Below are positions 9,515-17,955 of a stretch of 64,000 bases of DNA, one piece after another. Both the position numbers and the translations under genes were made by a program. The DNA is taken from the NCBI RefSeq assembly GCF_003234565.1, contig NZ_QKTU01000005.1:123259-187258 (forward strand). The letters are read 5' to 3'. The DNA comes from Curtobacterium sp. MCBD17_013. Lineage in GTDB: Bacteria; Actinomycetota; Actinomycetes; Actinomycetales; Microbacteriaceae. Numbering within the stretch: position 1 is the first letter of the stretch; each line of letters begins with the position of its first letter. The notes beneath the pieces are model-generated. The model did no database searches. It saw only the letters and a list, made by a program, of their open reading frames with translations, and was not told the origin of the DNA.

Positions 9515-10375
9515 TCAGAGGTCGCGTCTGTGGGTCCCTCGGTCGAATGCAGCGAGCGCGTCGGCGAAGGCGTCGAGGTGACGGATGGCCGCGACGAGGT
9601 CCTCGTCCCACACCGCCCCGAGCGCTGACGCCAGCGAGCTCGCGCGTTGCGCGGCCCCGACGGCGACGTCCAACCCGTGCCGACCGGCGACCTCACGCAT
9701 GTAGAAGGCGTCGAGCACGGGCAGCTGCGCCGCGAGCCAGTCCGCACTCACCGGGCGATCGAGGCGCCGGAGCGTCCACTCGGCGAGGACGGCGAACCGA
9801 CCGGCGTCGGATCGGCAGGCCCGGAGCGCGGTCGCATCGAACGCCCCGACGTCGACCGGCGGGTCGCTCCGATGACGCTCGATGGACGACGTCGGGTACG
9901 GCACCGCGAGCAGACCCTGCGCGATCTGCACCCGCTCGACCATGTGCGCCGGCGTCCAGGGCGCGATGACCACGCCGACGTAGCGCTGTACCTGGACGAG
10001 CCGCAACGCCTCGAGCGGGACCAGGGCCTCGCGCACCGGAGTCCGAGACACCCCGAGTTCGGCGGCGATCCCGTCGAGCCGCAACCGCTGCCCGGACCGG
10101 TACTCCCCGCGCAGGATCCGGTGGACCAGCCGCGTGAACACCGCGTCGCGCAGGAGGTCACGGCGCACCGCGCCACCCACCCCTGCGTCCGGACCGGTCA
10201 TGCCCGCACCCGGCGTCTCGTCGATCGGCACGACGCCGGTGTCGAGCCCGACAGCACCCGCGCCCGTCGCTGACCGACCGAGCCCGGCGGCTGGCGCAGC
10301 GTTGTTCCGCGCACCACCATCGGTGGGGGACGTCGTCCGTCCACCCGGGACCGGGGTGCGATCTGAGCGGTGCAT
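9515..10375 (-). CDS. GntR family transcriptional regulator
   Basis: This 286-residue regulator has a disordered N-terminal arm of about 70 residues, then a winged helix domain with the GntR signature (GEYRSGQRLRLDGIAAELGV then SRTPVREALVPLEALRLVQ), and a helical C-terminal half that fits an FCD-type ligand domain. The ATG at 10375 is preceded by GAGGGTG; an ATG further upstream is possible. A shorter protein beginning nearer the HTH is also possible because the arm is low complexity. It is downstream of the MFS gene on the same strand, 389 bases away, and is a likely controller of that transporter. The ligand is unknown. Confidence 0.85.
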   Translation of the reverse strand: MHRSDRTPVPGGRTTSPTDGGARNNAAPAAGLGRSATGAGAVGLDTGVVPIDETPGAGMTGPDAGVGGAVRRDLLRDAVFTRLVHRILRGEYRSGQRLRLDGIAAELGVSRTPVREALVPLEALRLVQVQRYVGVVIAPWTPAHMVERVQIAQGLLAVPYPTSSIERHRSDPPVDVGAFDATALRACRSDAGRFAVLAEWTLRRLDRPVSADWLAAQLPVLDAFYMREVAGRHGLDVAVGAAQRASSLASALGAVWDEDLVAAIRHLDAFADALAAFDRGTHRRDL

Positions 10376-10764
10376 CACGACACCCTCGCTCAGCGGCATC
10401 GGCCCGTGCCCCGCTGGATGTGCCGACTCGGGACGAGCGCACTCGGACCCTCGATGTGGACGGGGCAGCACCTCAGATCGCGGGCGCTGCCGCAGCTGCC
10501 GATCGCAGCCGTCCGGTCGACCCCGACGACGGTCGTCCGCGCCACCGCACCCGTCCACGCCACCGCACCGACCTGGATGCCCCGCGCTCGCCCCGGTTCG
10601 ACTCCGCCCTGCGCTGACCCCATGTCGCCTCCGCCCCTGGTCCGGAGCGCGTGGCTTCCACACGCTCGAACCGGAAGGCTGCCAGGCGACCGTTCGATGC
10701 GCCAAACATCCTGAATACGGGATACGAAGTACGAAGTCGAACCCCGAGCGGCGCGGAGCCGCGC
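10376..10764. promoter_or_regulatory. Intergenic region before the GntR gene, no CDS supported
   Basis: Long frames here are GC-driven and lack start signals. The only AT-richer patch is around 10705-10735 (CATCCTGAATACGGGATACGAAGTACGAAG), shown here in parts: CATCCTGAATACGG then GATACGAAGTACGAAG. It contains repeated TACGAAG/ATACG elements and could hold the promoter and operator for the minus-strand GntR gene. The assignment is weak. Confidence 0.3.
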
Positions 10765-12255
10765 CTACCGGCGCGCGCGAGCCCGGTCGGCCCGGTCGCT
10801 CGTGCGCGCCCCGCCTCCCACGACCGAGAGCGGCTGCGTGACGGACTCCAGGCCCTTCCGCGCCGCGTCCACCCCGAAGATCAGGGCGATCACACCACCG
10901 AGCACCATGATCGCGGCGCCCATGAGGTACCCCCAGAACAGCGGGGTACGGCTCGACCCGTCGCCGATGAACGCGCCGTAGATGAGGGGCGCGACCGCGC
11001 CGAAGATCTGCGCGAGGGCGAAGAAGTACGAGATCGCCTGCGACCGCAGCTCGAGCGGGAAGATCTCGCTCACCGTCAGGTACGCGCTCGACGCGCCGGC
11101 CGACGCGAAGAAGAACGAGACGCACCAGAACACGGTCTGCCACGTGGCGCTGATCGCGTCGGCCTGGAACATGAACGCCGAGACGGCCAGCACGATCCCC
11201 GAGACCAGGTAGGTCAGGAAGATCATCTGCCGACGGCCCCAGGTGTCGAACAGGCGACCGAGCACGAGCGGCCCGAGCAGGTTGCCGATCGCGAACGGGA
11301 AGAAGTAGATCGACGTCTGGGAGGTCTGCAGGCCGTAGAAGTTCGTGAGCACGAGCGCGTACGTGAAGAAGATCGCGTTGTACAGGAACGACTGCGTGAT
11401 CATCATGGTCGCGCCGACCAGGGTCCGCGTGGGGTACTGCCGGAACAGCACACCGACGATCGTGCGGAAGCCGACGCGGTCGAGCGGCGTGACGTCCATC
11501 GCCTTCGACTCGTCGACCCGCTCGAGGGGATGCCCCGACTCCCGCTCGACCTCGGCCTCGATCCGGGTCACCGTGTCGTCGGCCTCCTGCTCGCGCCCGT
11601 GCGTCATGAGCCACCGCGGACTCTCCGGGATGTGTCGCCGCAGGAAGATGATGAGGATGCCGAGCACCGGGCCGATGAAGAACCCGATGCGCCAACCGAC
11701 GTTCTCCGAGAAGTTCGCGGTGTTGAGCAGGTAGATGTTCGCGGCCGCACCGATCGCGGCGCCGCCCCAGTAGGTGCCGTTGATCGCGATGTCCACGTGT
11801 CCGCGGAACCGCGACGGGATGAGCTCGTCGATCGCGGAGTTGATCGCCGCGTACTCGCCACCGATACCGAGCCCGGCCACGAACCGGAACACCGCGAGGA
11901 ACGCGAAGTCCGGCGCGAACCCGGCGATCCCCGATCCGACGAGGTAGATCGCGAGCGTCAGGAGGAACAGCTTCCGTCGACCCAGCCGGTCCGAGAGCCG
12001 CCCGAACACGAGCGCGCCGATGACCTGTCCGAACAGGTAGATCGTGCCGAGGTCGGCGACCTGCTGGGTCGAGAGGCCGAGCGGCTTCTGGAATCCCGCG
12101 TTCGACACGATCTGGATCTCGAGACCGTCCAGGACCCACGAGATCCCGAGGCCGACCACGATCGACCAGTGGAACCGGGTCCAGGGCAAGCGATCCATCC
12201 GAGCCGGGACGAGACTCCTGGTCGGCTGATCACGAACGGCGCCGGTGCTGCTCAT
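10765..12255 (-). CDS. MFS transporter, sugar/organic acid porter type
   Basis: A 496-residue, 12-helix major facilitator. Motif A is clear between helices 2 and 3 (GRLSDRLGRRK), followed by a second GRLFDTWGRRQ after helix 8. IPESPRWLMTHGR marks the start of the central loop, as in the sugar porter and metabolite:H+ symporter groups. The start follows GAGGAGGAA at eight bases. It shares a 101-base intergenic region with the divergent GlxA-type regulator and lies upstream of a GntR regulator, so it is probably induced by its substrate. The substrate is not evident; carboxylates or aromatic acids are typical for this kind of context. Confidence 0.88.
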   Translation of the reverse strand: MSSTGAVRDQPTRSLVPARMDRLPWTRFHWSIVVGLGISWVLDGLEIQIVSNAGFQKPLGLSTQQVADLGTIYLFGQVIGALVFGRLSDRLGRRKLFLLTLAIYLVGSGIAGFAPDFAFLAVFRFVAGLGIGGEYAAINSAIDELIPSRFRGHVDIAINGTYWGGAAIGAAANIYLLNTANFSENVGWRIGFFIGPVLGILIIFLRRHIPESPRWLMTHGREQEADDTVTRIEAEVERESGHPLERVDESKAMDVTPLDRVGFRTIVGVLFRQYPTRTLVGATMMITQSFLYNAIFFTYALVLTNFYGLQTSQTSIYFFPFAIGNLLGPLVLGRLFDTWGRRQMIFLTYLVSGIVLAVSAFMFQADAISATWQTVFWCVSFFFASAGASSAYLTVSEIFPLELRSQAISYFFALAQIFGAVAPLIYGAFIGDGSSRTPLFWGYLMGAAIMVLGGVIALIFGVDAARKGLESVTQPLSVVGGGARTSDRADRARARR

Positions 12256-12356
12256 GTCGGTGTTCCTCCTCGCACGGCCGCCCCTCGGCGGCACGCACCG
12301 GTGACCGTACGCTGGACGCGCGTCGAGTGTTCGCGGGTTCGGGCTACCGTCGCAGG

Positions 12357-13304
12357 ATGCCTGTCCGACCGCACCGTGTGGCGGTGCTCGTGTTGCCCGG
12401 CGCGAAGCCGCTCGACGTCGGGATCCCCGCCCAGGTGTTCGCCAACCGGCCGAGCATGCCGTACGAGGTGCGCCTCTGTGGCCCGAGCGTCGGCACCGTC
12501 CGCGGCGGGGACGGCCTCGCCTACGCGGTGGGGCGCGGACTCGAGGCGGTCGACTGGGCGCAGACCGTGTTCGTGCCGGGGTACCGGTTCCCGGCGGACA
12601 CGCCACCGCCTCCCGAGGTCGTCACCGCACTCCGCGGTGCCCACGAGCGCGGCAAGCGCGTCGCCGCGATCTCCACCGGGGCGTTCGCGCTCGCTGCGGC
12701 GGGCCTCCTGGACGGGCGCCGGGCGACGACCCACTGGCACTACACGCGGGTGCTGCAGGACCGGTACCCCGGCGTCGAGGTGGACGAGGACGTGCTCTTC
12801 GTCGACGAGGGGTCGGTGCTCACGAGCGCGGGGGCGGCGAGCGGCATCGACCTCTGCCTCCACATCGTCCGACGCGACCACGGCGTCGGGCTCGCGAACC
12901 ACGTCGCCCGACGGCTCGTGAGCGCGCCCCACCGGAGCGGCGGCCAGGCCCAGTACATCGAACGGACCGTGCCGGACCCGACCGACGAAACCTTCGCGAC
13001 GACGCGAGAATGGGCGTTGCGACACCTCGGCGACGCCCTGACACTCGACGCACTGGCTGCCCACGCGAACGTGTCCACCCGGACGTTCTCACGCCGCTTC
13101 GTCGAGAGCACCGGCTACACGCCCATGCAGTGGGTGCTCCGCGCGCGCGTCGACCTGGCGCGGGAGCTGCTCGAACGCTCCGACCTCGCCGTCGACCAGG
13201 TGGCCGCGCGGGTGGGGCTCGGGACGGACACCAACCTGCGTCTGCACTTCCGGCGGATCCTCGGCATCTCCCCTACCGCCTACCGCCGCGTGTTCCAGCA
13301 GTAG
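12357..13304 (+). CDS. GlxA family (DJ-1/AraC) transcriptional regulator
   Basis: The 315-residue protein joins an N-terminal DJ-1/PfpI-like domain (residues 1-170, with ISTGAFALAAAGLLDGRRAT containing the nucleophile-elbow region, here Thr/Gly instead of Cys) to a C-terminal AraC helix-turn-helix pair (residues about 220-310, TLDALAAHANVSTRTFSRRF). It is probably an activator that senses a small ligand. TACCGT at 12345-12350 stands exactly where a -10 would place transcription start on the ATG, so the mRNA is probably leaderless. It diverges from the MFS gene and may regulate it. Confidence 0.9.
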   Translation: MPVRPHRVAVLVLPGAKPLDVGIPAQVFANRPSMPYEVRLCGPSVGTVRGGDGLAYAVGRGLEAVDWAQTVFVPGYRFPADTPPPPEVVTALRGAHERGKRVAAISTGAFALAAAGLLDGRRATTHWHYTRVLQDRYPGVEVDEDVLFVDEGSVLTSAGAASGIDLCLHIVRRDHGVGLANHVARRLVSAPHRSGGQAQYIERTVPDPTDETFATTREWALRHLGDALTLDALAAHANVSTRTFSRRFVESTGYTPMQWVLRARVDLARELLERSDLAVDQVAARVGLGTDTNLRLHFRRILGISPTAYRRVFQQ

Positions 13305-13397
13305 CCCTGGCGAGATCCTCCCGGATCATGGCGTTCCTGCCACTGGAGCGGGCCTCCCGGCTCGATGACGATGAGCGGAGGAACGGAAGGAACCCAC

Positions 13398-14417
13398 ATG
13401 ACCCGCATCGGCATCAACGGATTCGGCCGCATCGGCCGCAACACCCTGCGCGCGCTCCTGGCCCGCGGCGGCGAGGACCTCGAGGTCGTCGCCGTCAACG
13501 ACCTCACCGCACCCGCGACCCTCGCCCACCTGTTCCGCTACGACTCCGCACTCGGACCCTTCGACGGGAGCGTGGAGGTCGACGACGACACGCTCGTGGT
13601 CGACGGTCAGCGGATCCGCGTGCTCGCCGAGCGCGATCCGTCGGCACTGCCCTGGGCCGACCTGGGCGTCGAGGTCGTCCTCGAGTCGACCGGCCGCTTC
13701 ACGACACGAGAGGCCGCTGCGCAGCACCTCGAGGCGGGCGCCCGTCGCGTGCTCGTGAGCGCACCGGCCACCGAGGCGGACGTGACGCTCGCCTACGGCG
13801 TGAACACCGACGCGTTCGACCCGGCCACGCACACCGTCGTCAGCAACGCGAGCTGCACGACGAACGCCCTCGCGCCGCTCGCGAGCGTCCTCGACGACCT
13901 CGCCGGCATCGAGCACGGGTTCATGACGACCGTGCACGCGTACACGCAGGAACAGAACCTGCAGGACGGCCCGCATCGGGACCTCCGGCGAGCGCGGGCC
14001 GCGGGCGTGAACATCGTCCCGACGACCACCGGCGCCGCGAAGGCCATCGGACTCGTGCTCCCCCGACTCGACGGCAAGCTCTCGGGCGACTCCATCCGGG
14101 TGCCCGTCCCCGTGGGGTCGATCGTCGAGCTGAACACCGTCGTGGCCCGTGACGTCACGGTCGACGAGGTGAACGCCGCCTACCGTGCGGCTGCCGACGG
14201 GCCACTCGCCGGGGTGCTCGCGTACACGGCGGACCCGCTCGTGTCGACCGACATCATGGGACGTCCGGAGTCGAGCGTGTTCGACTCGCTCCTCACGCGC
14301 GTCGACGGCGGCCGCCACGTCAAGGTCGTCGCCTGGTACGACAACGAGTGGGGGTTCTCGAACCGAGTGGTCGACACGCTCGGACTGCTCGCGCGCGCCG
14401 CCGCGGACGCCGCGTAG
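13398..14417 (+). CDS. gap: Glyceraldehyde-3-phosphate dehydrogenase
   Basis: GAPDH oxidises glyceraldehyde 3-phosphate to 1,3-bisphosphoglycerate in the cytoplasm. The 339-residue sequence has the NAD-binding start GINGFGRIGRN, VNDLT at 33-37 (Asp typical of NAD preference), the active site SNASCTTN with Cys153, and the C-terminal WYDNEWGFSNRVVD. GGAAGG precedes the ATG at 13398. It is alone, not in a gap-pgk-tpi operon, and has some divergent positions (SAPATEADVT, a TAPATLAHLFRYDS loop). It may therefore be a second, specialised copy rather than the main glycolytic enzyme; the window cannot settle this. Confidence 0.95.
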   Translation: MTRIGINGFGRIGRNTLRALLARGGEDLEVVAVNDLTAPATLAHLFRYDSALGPFDGSVEVDDDTLVVDGQRIRVLAERDPSALPWADLGVEVVLESTGRFTTREAAAQHLEAGARRVLVSAPATEADVTLAYGVNTDAFDPATHTVVSNASCTTNALAPLASVLDDLAGIEHGFMTTVHAYTQEQNLQDGPHRDLRRARAAGVNIVPTTTGAAKAIGLVLPRLDGKLSGDSIRVPVPVGSIVELNTVVARDVTVDEVNAAYRAAADGPLAGVLAYTADPLVSTDIMGRPESSVFDSLLTRVDGGRHVKVVAWYDNEWGFSNRVVDTLGLLARAAADAA

Positions 14418-14425
14418 CCCGTCGG

Positions 14426-14510
14426 CGGAGGGTGTGGGATTCGAACCCACGAGACATCACTGCCCACTTGTTTTCAAGACAAGCTCCATCGGCCGCTCGG
14501 ACAACCCTCC
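14426..14510 (-). tRNA. tRNA-Ser (anticodon TGA)
   Basis: Read on the minus strand the acceptor GGAGGGT (14510-14504) pairs with ACCCTCC (14433-14427), followed by discriminator G. The T-arm contains GGGATTCGAACCC in reverse complement, and the anticodon loop is CTTGAAA with anticodon TGA, reading UCA. A long variable arm and G73 fit serine. CC but not CCA is encoded. Total 85 bases. Confidence 0.95.
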
Positions 14511-14563
14511 TGGCTGGACCACCTGACGGTGGCGACCGGCGCGTGCGAGTCTAGCGAGCCTCG

Positions 14564-14606
14564 CGGCCGGGAGGCACGGCCCGCGCCCGCCCCGCCGACC
14601 CTCCCG
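14564..14606. repeat. CGGGAGGC-family element next to the palindromic repeat
   Basis: CGGCCGGGAGGCACGGCCCG continues to a CTCCCG at 14601-14606, forming an imperfect hairpin. It directly abuts the GATCGCAG palindrome on its right. A second, perfect 16-bp palindrome CGGGAGGCGCCTCCCG stands at 14698-14713. Confidence 0.45.
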
Positions 14607-14607
14607 T

Positions 14608-14665
14608 CGAGATCGCAGTTGTTGCCGCTCTGAGCACCCCCAGAGCGGCACCTTCTGCGATCTCG
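14608..14665. repeat. Dispersed palindromic repeat, copy 1
   Basis: Two 25-base arms (CGAGATCGCAGTTGTTGCCG at the left start; ending CAGAAGGTGCCGCTCTG in reverse complement on the right) match at 22 positions around an eight-base loop. Copies 2 (15553-15604) and 3 (31319-31376) share the core GATCGCAG-NN-GTTGCCG. No gene is supported in 14511-14858 apart from repeats. Confidence 0.75.
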
Positions 14666-14720
14666 CGATGCGGTGGACGAGCGGCAGCCGGGACGGCCGG
14701 GAGGCGCCTCCCGCACACCG

Positions 14721-14760
14721 TGACGGAACCGTGATCGGTGTGACGGAACCGTGATCGTGG
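14721..14760. repeat. 20-bp tandem duplication upstream of a lipoprotein gene
   Basis: TGACGGAACCGTGATCGGTG is followed at once by TGACGGAACCGTGATCGTGG. The pair lies 100 bases before the lipoprotein start and could be a duplicated regulator site or simple slippage. Confidence 0.5.
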
Positions 14761-14858
14761 AGCCGCCACGCACCGTCGACCAGTCCGCCAAGATGAGCGA
14801 CGGGGGACGTGGAGCGGATGCCACGGGGCACCGGCGTCTCCCGGAACGGAACGCCTCG

Positions 14859-15533
14859 ATGTCCACCACACCGCGGTCCGCGATCGTCCTGATCGCCGCG
14901 ACCGCTCTCGTCGTCACCCTCGCCGGCTGCAGCACCTCGACCGCGGCCGACACCGCCACCACGGTCGGCCACACCGGACGCCCGAGTGCGTCGGCCACCA
15001 CGACGACGCCCACGCCCAGCACGACCGCGACGCCCACCACGCCGCCGGCCGCCACACCATCCGCCTCCCCGACGCTCGACCTCGCCGACCCGACGACGTG
15101 GACGATCACGGGTGCCGGCGTCGGGCCGCTCACCATCGGCGGTTCGGTGACGGCCGAGGGCGCGTCCATGACCGCGTACACGCGCTCGGACGACTGCCCG
15201 AACCCGAACATCGCGATATGGCGGCGGACCGGTTCCTCCGTGTGGACCCAGGCACTGCCGGACGCGCGCGACGTCGTGCACGGGATCCTCCTGCAGGGCG
15301 CCGGGGCCTCCTCGCCGAAGACGGCGCAGGGCGACACGCTCGGCACACCGCTGGCGACCCTCGAGGCGCACCACCCCGACCTCGTGCAGATCCGCGAGGA
15401 CGACCAGGAGGACTACCGCGGCTACCAGGACCACGGCGCCTGGATCGTGTTCGACGTGCGGTCGACGCCGCAGCAGGTGCGGTCGATCTGGGTGAGCACG
15501 GACAGGGTGCCGCCCTACGAGTTCTGCGGCTGA
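14859..15533 (+). CDS. Lipoprotein of unknown function, 224 aa
   Basis: The start at 14859 is taken because it directly precedes a signal peptide (MSTTPRSAIVLIAATALVVT) with lipobox LAGC and Cys24. GGAACGGAA lies upstream. Residues 25-75 are a Thr/Pro/Ala-rich linker. The C-terminal domain (about 80-224) starts with LDLADPTTWTITGAGVGPL and has four cysteines or near-cysteine positions; the pattern ITGxGVGPLTIGGS recurs in hypothetical lipoproteins of related actinomycetes as far as I recall. Function unknown; it should be anchored on the outer face of the membrane. It is convergent with the HAD gene, with a palindromic repeat between them. Confidence 0.8.
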   Translation: MSTTPRSAIVLIAATALVVTLAGCSTSTAADTATTVGHTGRPSASATTTTPTPSTTATPTTPPAATPSASPTLDLADPTTWTITGAGVGPLTIGGSVTAEGASMTAYTRSDDCPNPNIAIWRRTGSSVWTQALPDARDVVHGILLQGAGASSPKTAQGDTLGTPLATLEAHHPDLVQIREDDQEDYRGYQDHGAWIVFDVRSTPQQVRSIWVSTDRVPPYEFCG

Positions 15534-15552
15534 CGCCACGTCATCCCACCGG

Positions 15553-15604
15553 GATCGCAGTCGTTGCCGCTCACACCACCGTCGAAACGGCAACGACTGC
15601 GATC
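15553..15604. repeat. Dispersed palindromic repeat, copy 2
   Basis: GATCGCAGTCGTTGCCG at 15553-15569 is perfectly inverted at 15588-15604 around an 18-base loop. The variable bases in the arm (TC) are matched by GA in the other arm, while copy 3 has AA matched by TT, so the pairing is conserved though the sequence changes. It sits between two convergent genes and may also end transcription. Confidence 0.75.
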
Positions 15605-15610
15605 TTGCGG

Positions 15611-15652
15611 AACCGGGAACCGGAAACCGGGAACCTGGAACCGGGAACCGGG
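15611..15652. repeat. Six-copy 7-bp tandem repeat
   Basis: AACCGGG repeats six times with two variant units (AACCGGA, AACCTGG), ending a few bases before the stop of the minus-strand HAD gene. It immediately follows palindrome copy 2. Confidence 0.85.
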
Positions 15653-15657
15653 CCGGG

Positions 15658-16548
15658 TCAGCGCGGGAGCGTCGCGAGTGCGGCGGCCAGACCGTCCTCC
15701 GCGACGCTCCCGGTGACCTCACCGCCGGCCGCGACGACGTCCTCGGGCGCCTGGCCCATCACGACGCCGCGGCCGGACTCGGCGGCCCAGTGCAGCATGT
15801 CGATGTCGTTCCGGCCGTCGCCCGCCGCGAACACGCGCGACCGTGGGACGTCGAGCACGGACCGGACCCGCTCCATCGCGCTGGCCTTGGTCACGCCCTC
15901 GGGCGCGATGTCGAGCCAGGCGGTCCACCCCACGTTGTAGGACACCTTGTGGAGGCCCATCCGGTCCACCGCCCGCAGGAAGTCGTCGAGGTCGTGGTTC
16001 GGCGAGATGACGACGACCCGGGTGGCCTCGACGCCGAAGAGGTCGTCGAACGCGACGTGCTCGACGTCGGAACTCAGGCTGCCCTCGGGGAAGATCCCGT
16101 GCACGCGGTAGTGGCCCGTCTCGTCCTCGACGCCGAACGCGGCGCCGTGCAGGGACCCGCGGATGGTGCGGAGGACCTCGGTCGGGTCGAAGGACTCCAC
16201 GAACGCGCGGCGGTAGCCCCCGTGCTCGGCGTCCTCGGGGGCGTCGCTCCGCTCGAGCGTGATCGCGCCGTTCGCGCACACCAGGAACCGTGGGCGGATC
16301 CCGAGGGCCGCGACCACGGGCAACGTCATGGAGGCGCTGCGACCGGTCGAGAGCATCACCTCGTGTCCGGCCTCCACCGCAGCATGGACGGCCGCGCTCG
16401 TCGCGTCGGTGATGACGCCGTCCTCGCGCATGACCGTCCCGTCGATGTCGAGCGCCACGAGCCAGTGGTCCGGCCGCGGCGCCGTCGACGTCGCACCCGA
16501 GCTCGCCCCGGGGTCGGGGACGGCCTGCTCGCGGAGGTCGTCGGTCAT
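15658..16548 (-). CDS. HAD family (Cof-type) phosphatase
   Basis: The 296-residue protein has HAD motif I as DIDGT at 34-38, LSTGRS after the first cap segment, and motif IV as [10 protein letters not shown] near 244. The large insertion between motifs II and III fits the C2B cap of Cof-type sugar phosphatases, which dephosphorylate sugar phosphates or nucleotide-related compounds in the cytoplasm. The ATG overlaps the serS stop by four bases (ATGA), so it is translated with serS. The N-terminal 27 residues are extra and disordered. Exact substrate unknown. Confidence 0.9.
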   Translation of the reverse strand: MTDDLREQAVPDPGASSGATSTAPRPDHWLVALDIDGTVMREDGVITDATSAAVHAAVEAGHEVMLSTGRSASMTLPVVAALGIRPRFLVCANGAITLERSDAPEDAEHGGYRRAFVESFDPTEVLRTIRGSLHGAAFGVEDETGHYRVHGIFPEGSLSSDVEHVAFDDLFGVEATRVVVISPNHDLDDFLRAVDRMGLHKVSYNVGWTAWLDIAPEGVTKASAMERVRSVLDVPRSRVFAAGDGRNDIDMLHWAAESGRGVVMGQAPEDVVAAGGEVTGSVAEDGLAAALATLPR

Positions 16549-17807
16549 CGCGGCTCGATCACCTCGGTGCCGCCGAGGTACGGGCGGAGGACCTCGGGCA
16601 CGACGACCGTGCCGTCGGCCTGCTGGTGCGTCTCGAGGATCGCGACGAGCCAGCGGGTCGTGGCGAGCGTGCCGTTCAGCGTCGCCACCGGGGCGGTCTT
16701 GCCGGACTCGGTGCGGTGCCGGATGTCGAGGCGGCGGGCCTGGAACGTCGTGCAGTTCGACGTCGAGGTGAGCTCGCGGTAGGTCCCCTGCGTCGGCACC
16801 CACGCCTCGATGTCGAACTTGCGGGCGGCGCTCTGCCCGAGGTCACCGGCGGCGACGTCGATGACGCGGTAGTGGAGGCCGAGCGCGCCGAGCATGTCCT
16901 CCTGGTAGGAGACGAGCCGGTCGTGCTCCGCCTCGGCCTCGTCGGGGTGCACGTACGCGAACATCTCGAGCTTGTTGAACTGGTGGACCCGGAGGATCCC
17001 GCGGTTGTCCTTGCCCGCGGACCCGGCCTCGCGTCGGTAGCACGTCGACCACCCGGCGTAGCGGAGGGGGCCGTTCGACACGTCGAGGATCTCGTCGGAG
17101 TGGTAGCCCGCGAGCGCGACCTCACTCGTGCCGGTCAGGTACAGGTCGTCGGCGGGCAGGTAGTAGATCTCGTCGGCGTGCTCACCGAGGAACCCCGTGC
17201 CGGCCATCGTCTCGGGGCGCACGAGCGTCGGCGTGATGAGGGGCTCGAAGCCGTGGGCGATCGCCCGGTCGAGCGCGAGGTTCATGAGCGCGATCTCGAG
17301 CCGCGCCCCCATGCCGCGGAGGAAGTAGAAGCGCGAGCCGGACACCTTCGTGCCACGCGGGATGTCGATGATCCCGAGGTGCTCGCCGAGGTCGGCGTGG
17401 TCCTTCGGCTCGAAGTCGAACTCCGGCTTCGTGCCGACGGTGCGCAGGGTGACGAAGTCCTCCTCGCCGCCGCTCGGGACGCCCTCGATGATCGGGTTCG
17501 CGAGCTTCCCGACGGTCGTGCGGAACGCGTCCTCGGACTCGGTGACGATCGCCTGGGCCTGCTTGACCCGGGCGGCGAGCGCCTGCGCCTGCTGCACGAG
17601 CGCCGCCTTCTCGTCCTTCGGTGCCTTCGCGACGGTCTTGCCGAACGCGTTCTGCTCGGCACGGAGCGCCTCGAACGACGAGATCGCGAGCCGACGTGCG
17701 GTGTCCGCGGCGAGCGCTTGGTCGACGAGCTCCACGGAGTCACCACGGGCCGCCTGCGATGCCTTGATCCGGTCGGGGTGGTCGCGGAGGAGCTGCGGAT
17801 CGATCAC
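16545..17807 (-). CDS. serS: Seryl-tRNA synthetase
   Basis: SerS charges tRNA-Ser with serine. The 420 residues show the N-terminal coiled-coil arm (about 30-105) that grips the long variable arm of tRNA-Ser, and a class II core with motif 2 ([20 protein letters not shown], near 255-275) and motif 3 ([16 protein letters not shown] near 385). Length is normal. The start is GTG at 17807. TAAGAT stands six bases upstream, so the mRNA is probably leaderless. It heads a two-gene operon with the HAD phosphatase. Confidence 0.98.
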   Translation of the reverse strand: MIDPQLLRDHPDRIKASQAARGDSVELVDQALAADTARRLAISSFEALRAEQNAFGKTVAKAPKDEKAALVQQAQALAARVKQAQAIVTESEDAFRTTVGKLANPIIEGVPSGGEEDFVTLRTVGTKPEFDFEPKDHADLGEHLGIIDIPRGTKVSGSRFYFLRGMGARLEIALMNLALDRAIAHGFEPLITPTLVRPETMAGTGFLGEHADEIYYLPADDLYLTGTSEVALAGYHSDEILDVSNGPLRYAGWSTCYRREAGSAGKDNRGILRVHQFNKLEMFAYVHPDEAEAEHDRLVSYQEDMLGALGLHYRVIDVAAGDLGQSAARKFDIEAWVPTQGTYRELTSTSNCTTFQARRLDIRHRTESGKTAPVATLNGTLATTRWLVAILETHQQADGTVVVPEVLRPYLGGTEVIEPR

Positions 17808-17856
17808 TGGAGCATCTTACCGACCGCCCCCTCGCGCCGGTCCGGCGCCGATCGGA

Positions 17857-17892
17857 CGGGAGGGACGGCGCGCGCCCGTCCCGCGCCTCCCG
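17857..17892. repeat. CGGGAGG-family hairpin after the dagK-like gene
   Basis: CGGGAGGGACGGCGCG pairs in part with the later CCCGTCCCGCGCCTCCCG. It lies in the 148-base gap downstream of the minus-strand diacylglycerol kinase gene and upstream of serS. It is likely a terminator for the former and is one of the dispersed CGGGAGGC elements. Confidence 0.5.
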
Positions 17893-17955
17893 GCCGCCGC
17901 ACGGATCGTGCAGGAGGTTGGTGGGTGCCGGACGTCCGTCGTCGGCGGCCGTCGC

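Noticed and set aside
10651..12921. A 756-codon plus-strand frame opposite the MFS gene
   Set aside because: Composition is typical of the antisense of GC-rich coding DNA (RDRV/EREH strings), and it overlaps two well-supported genes.
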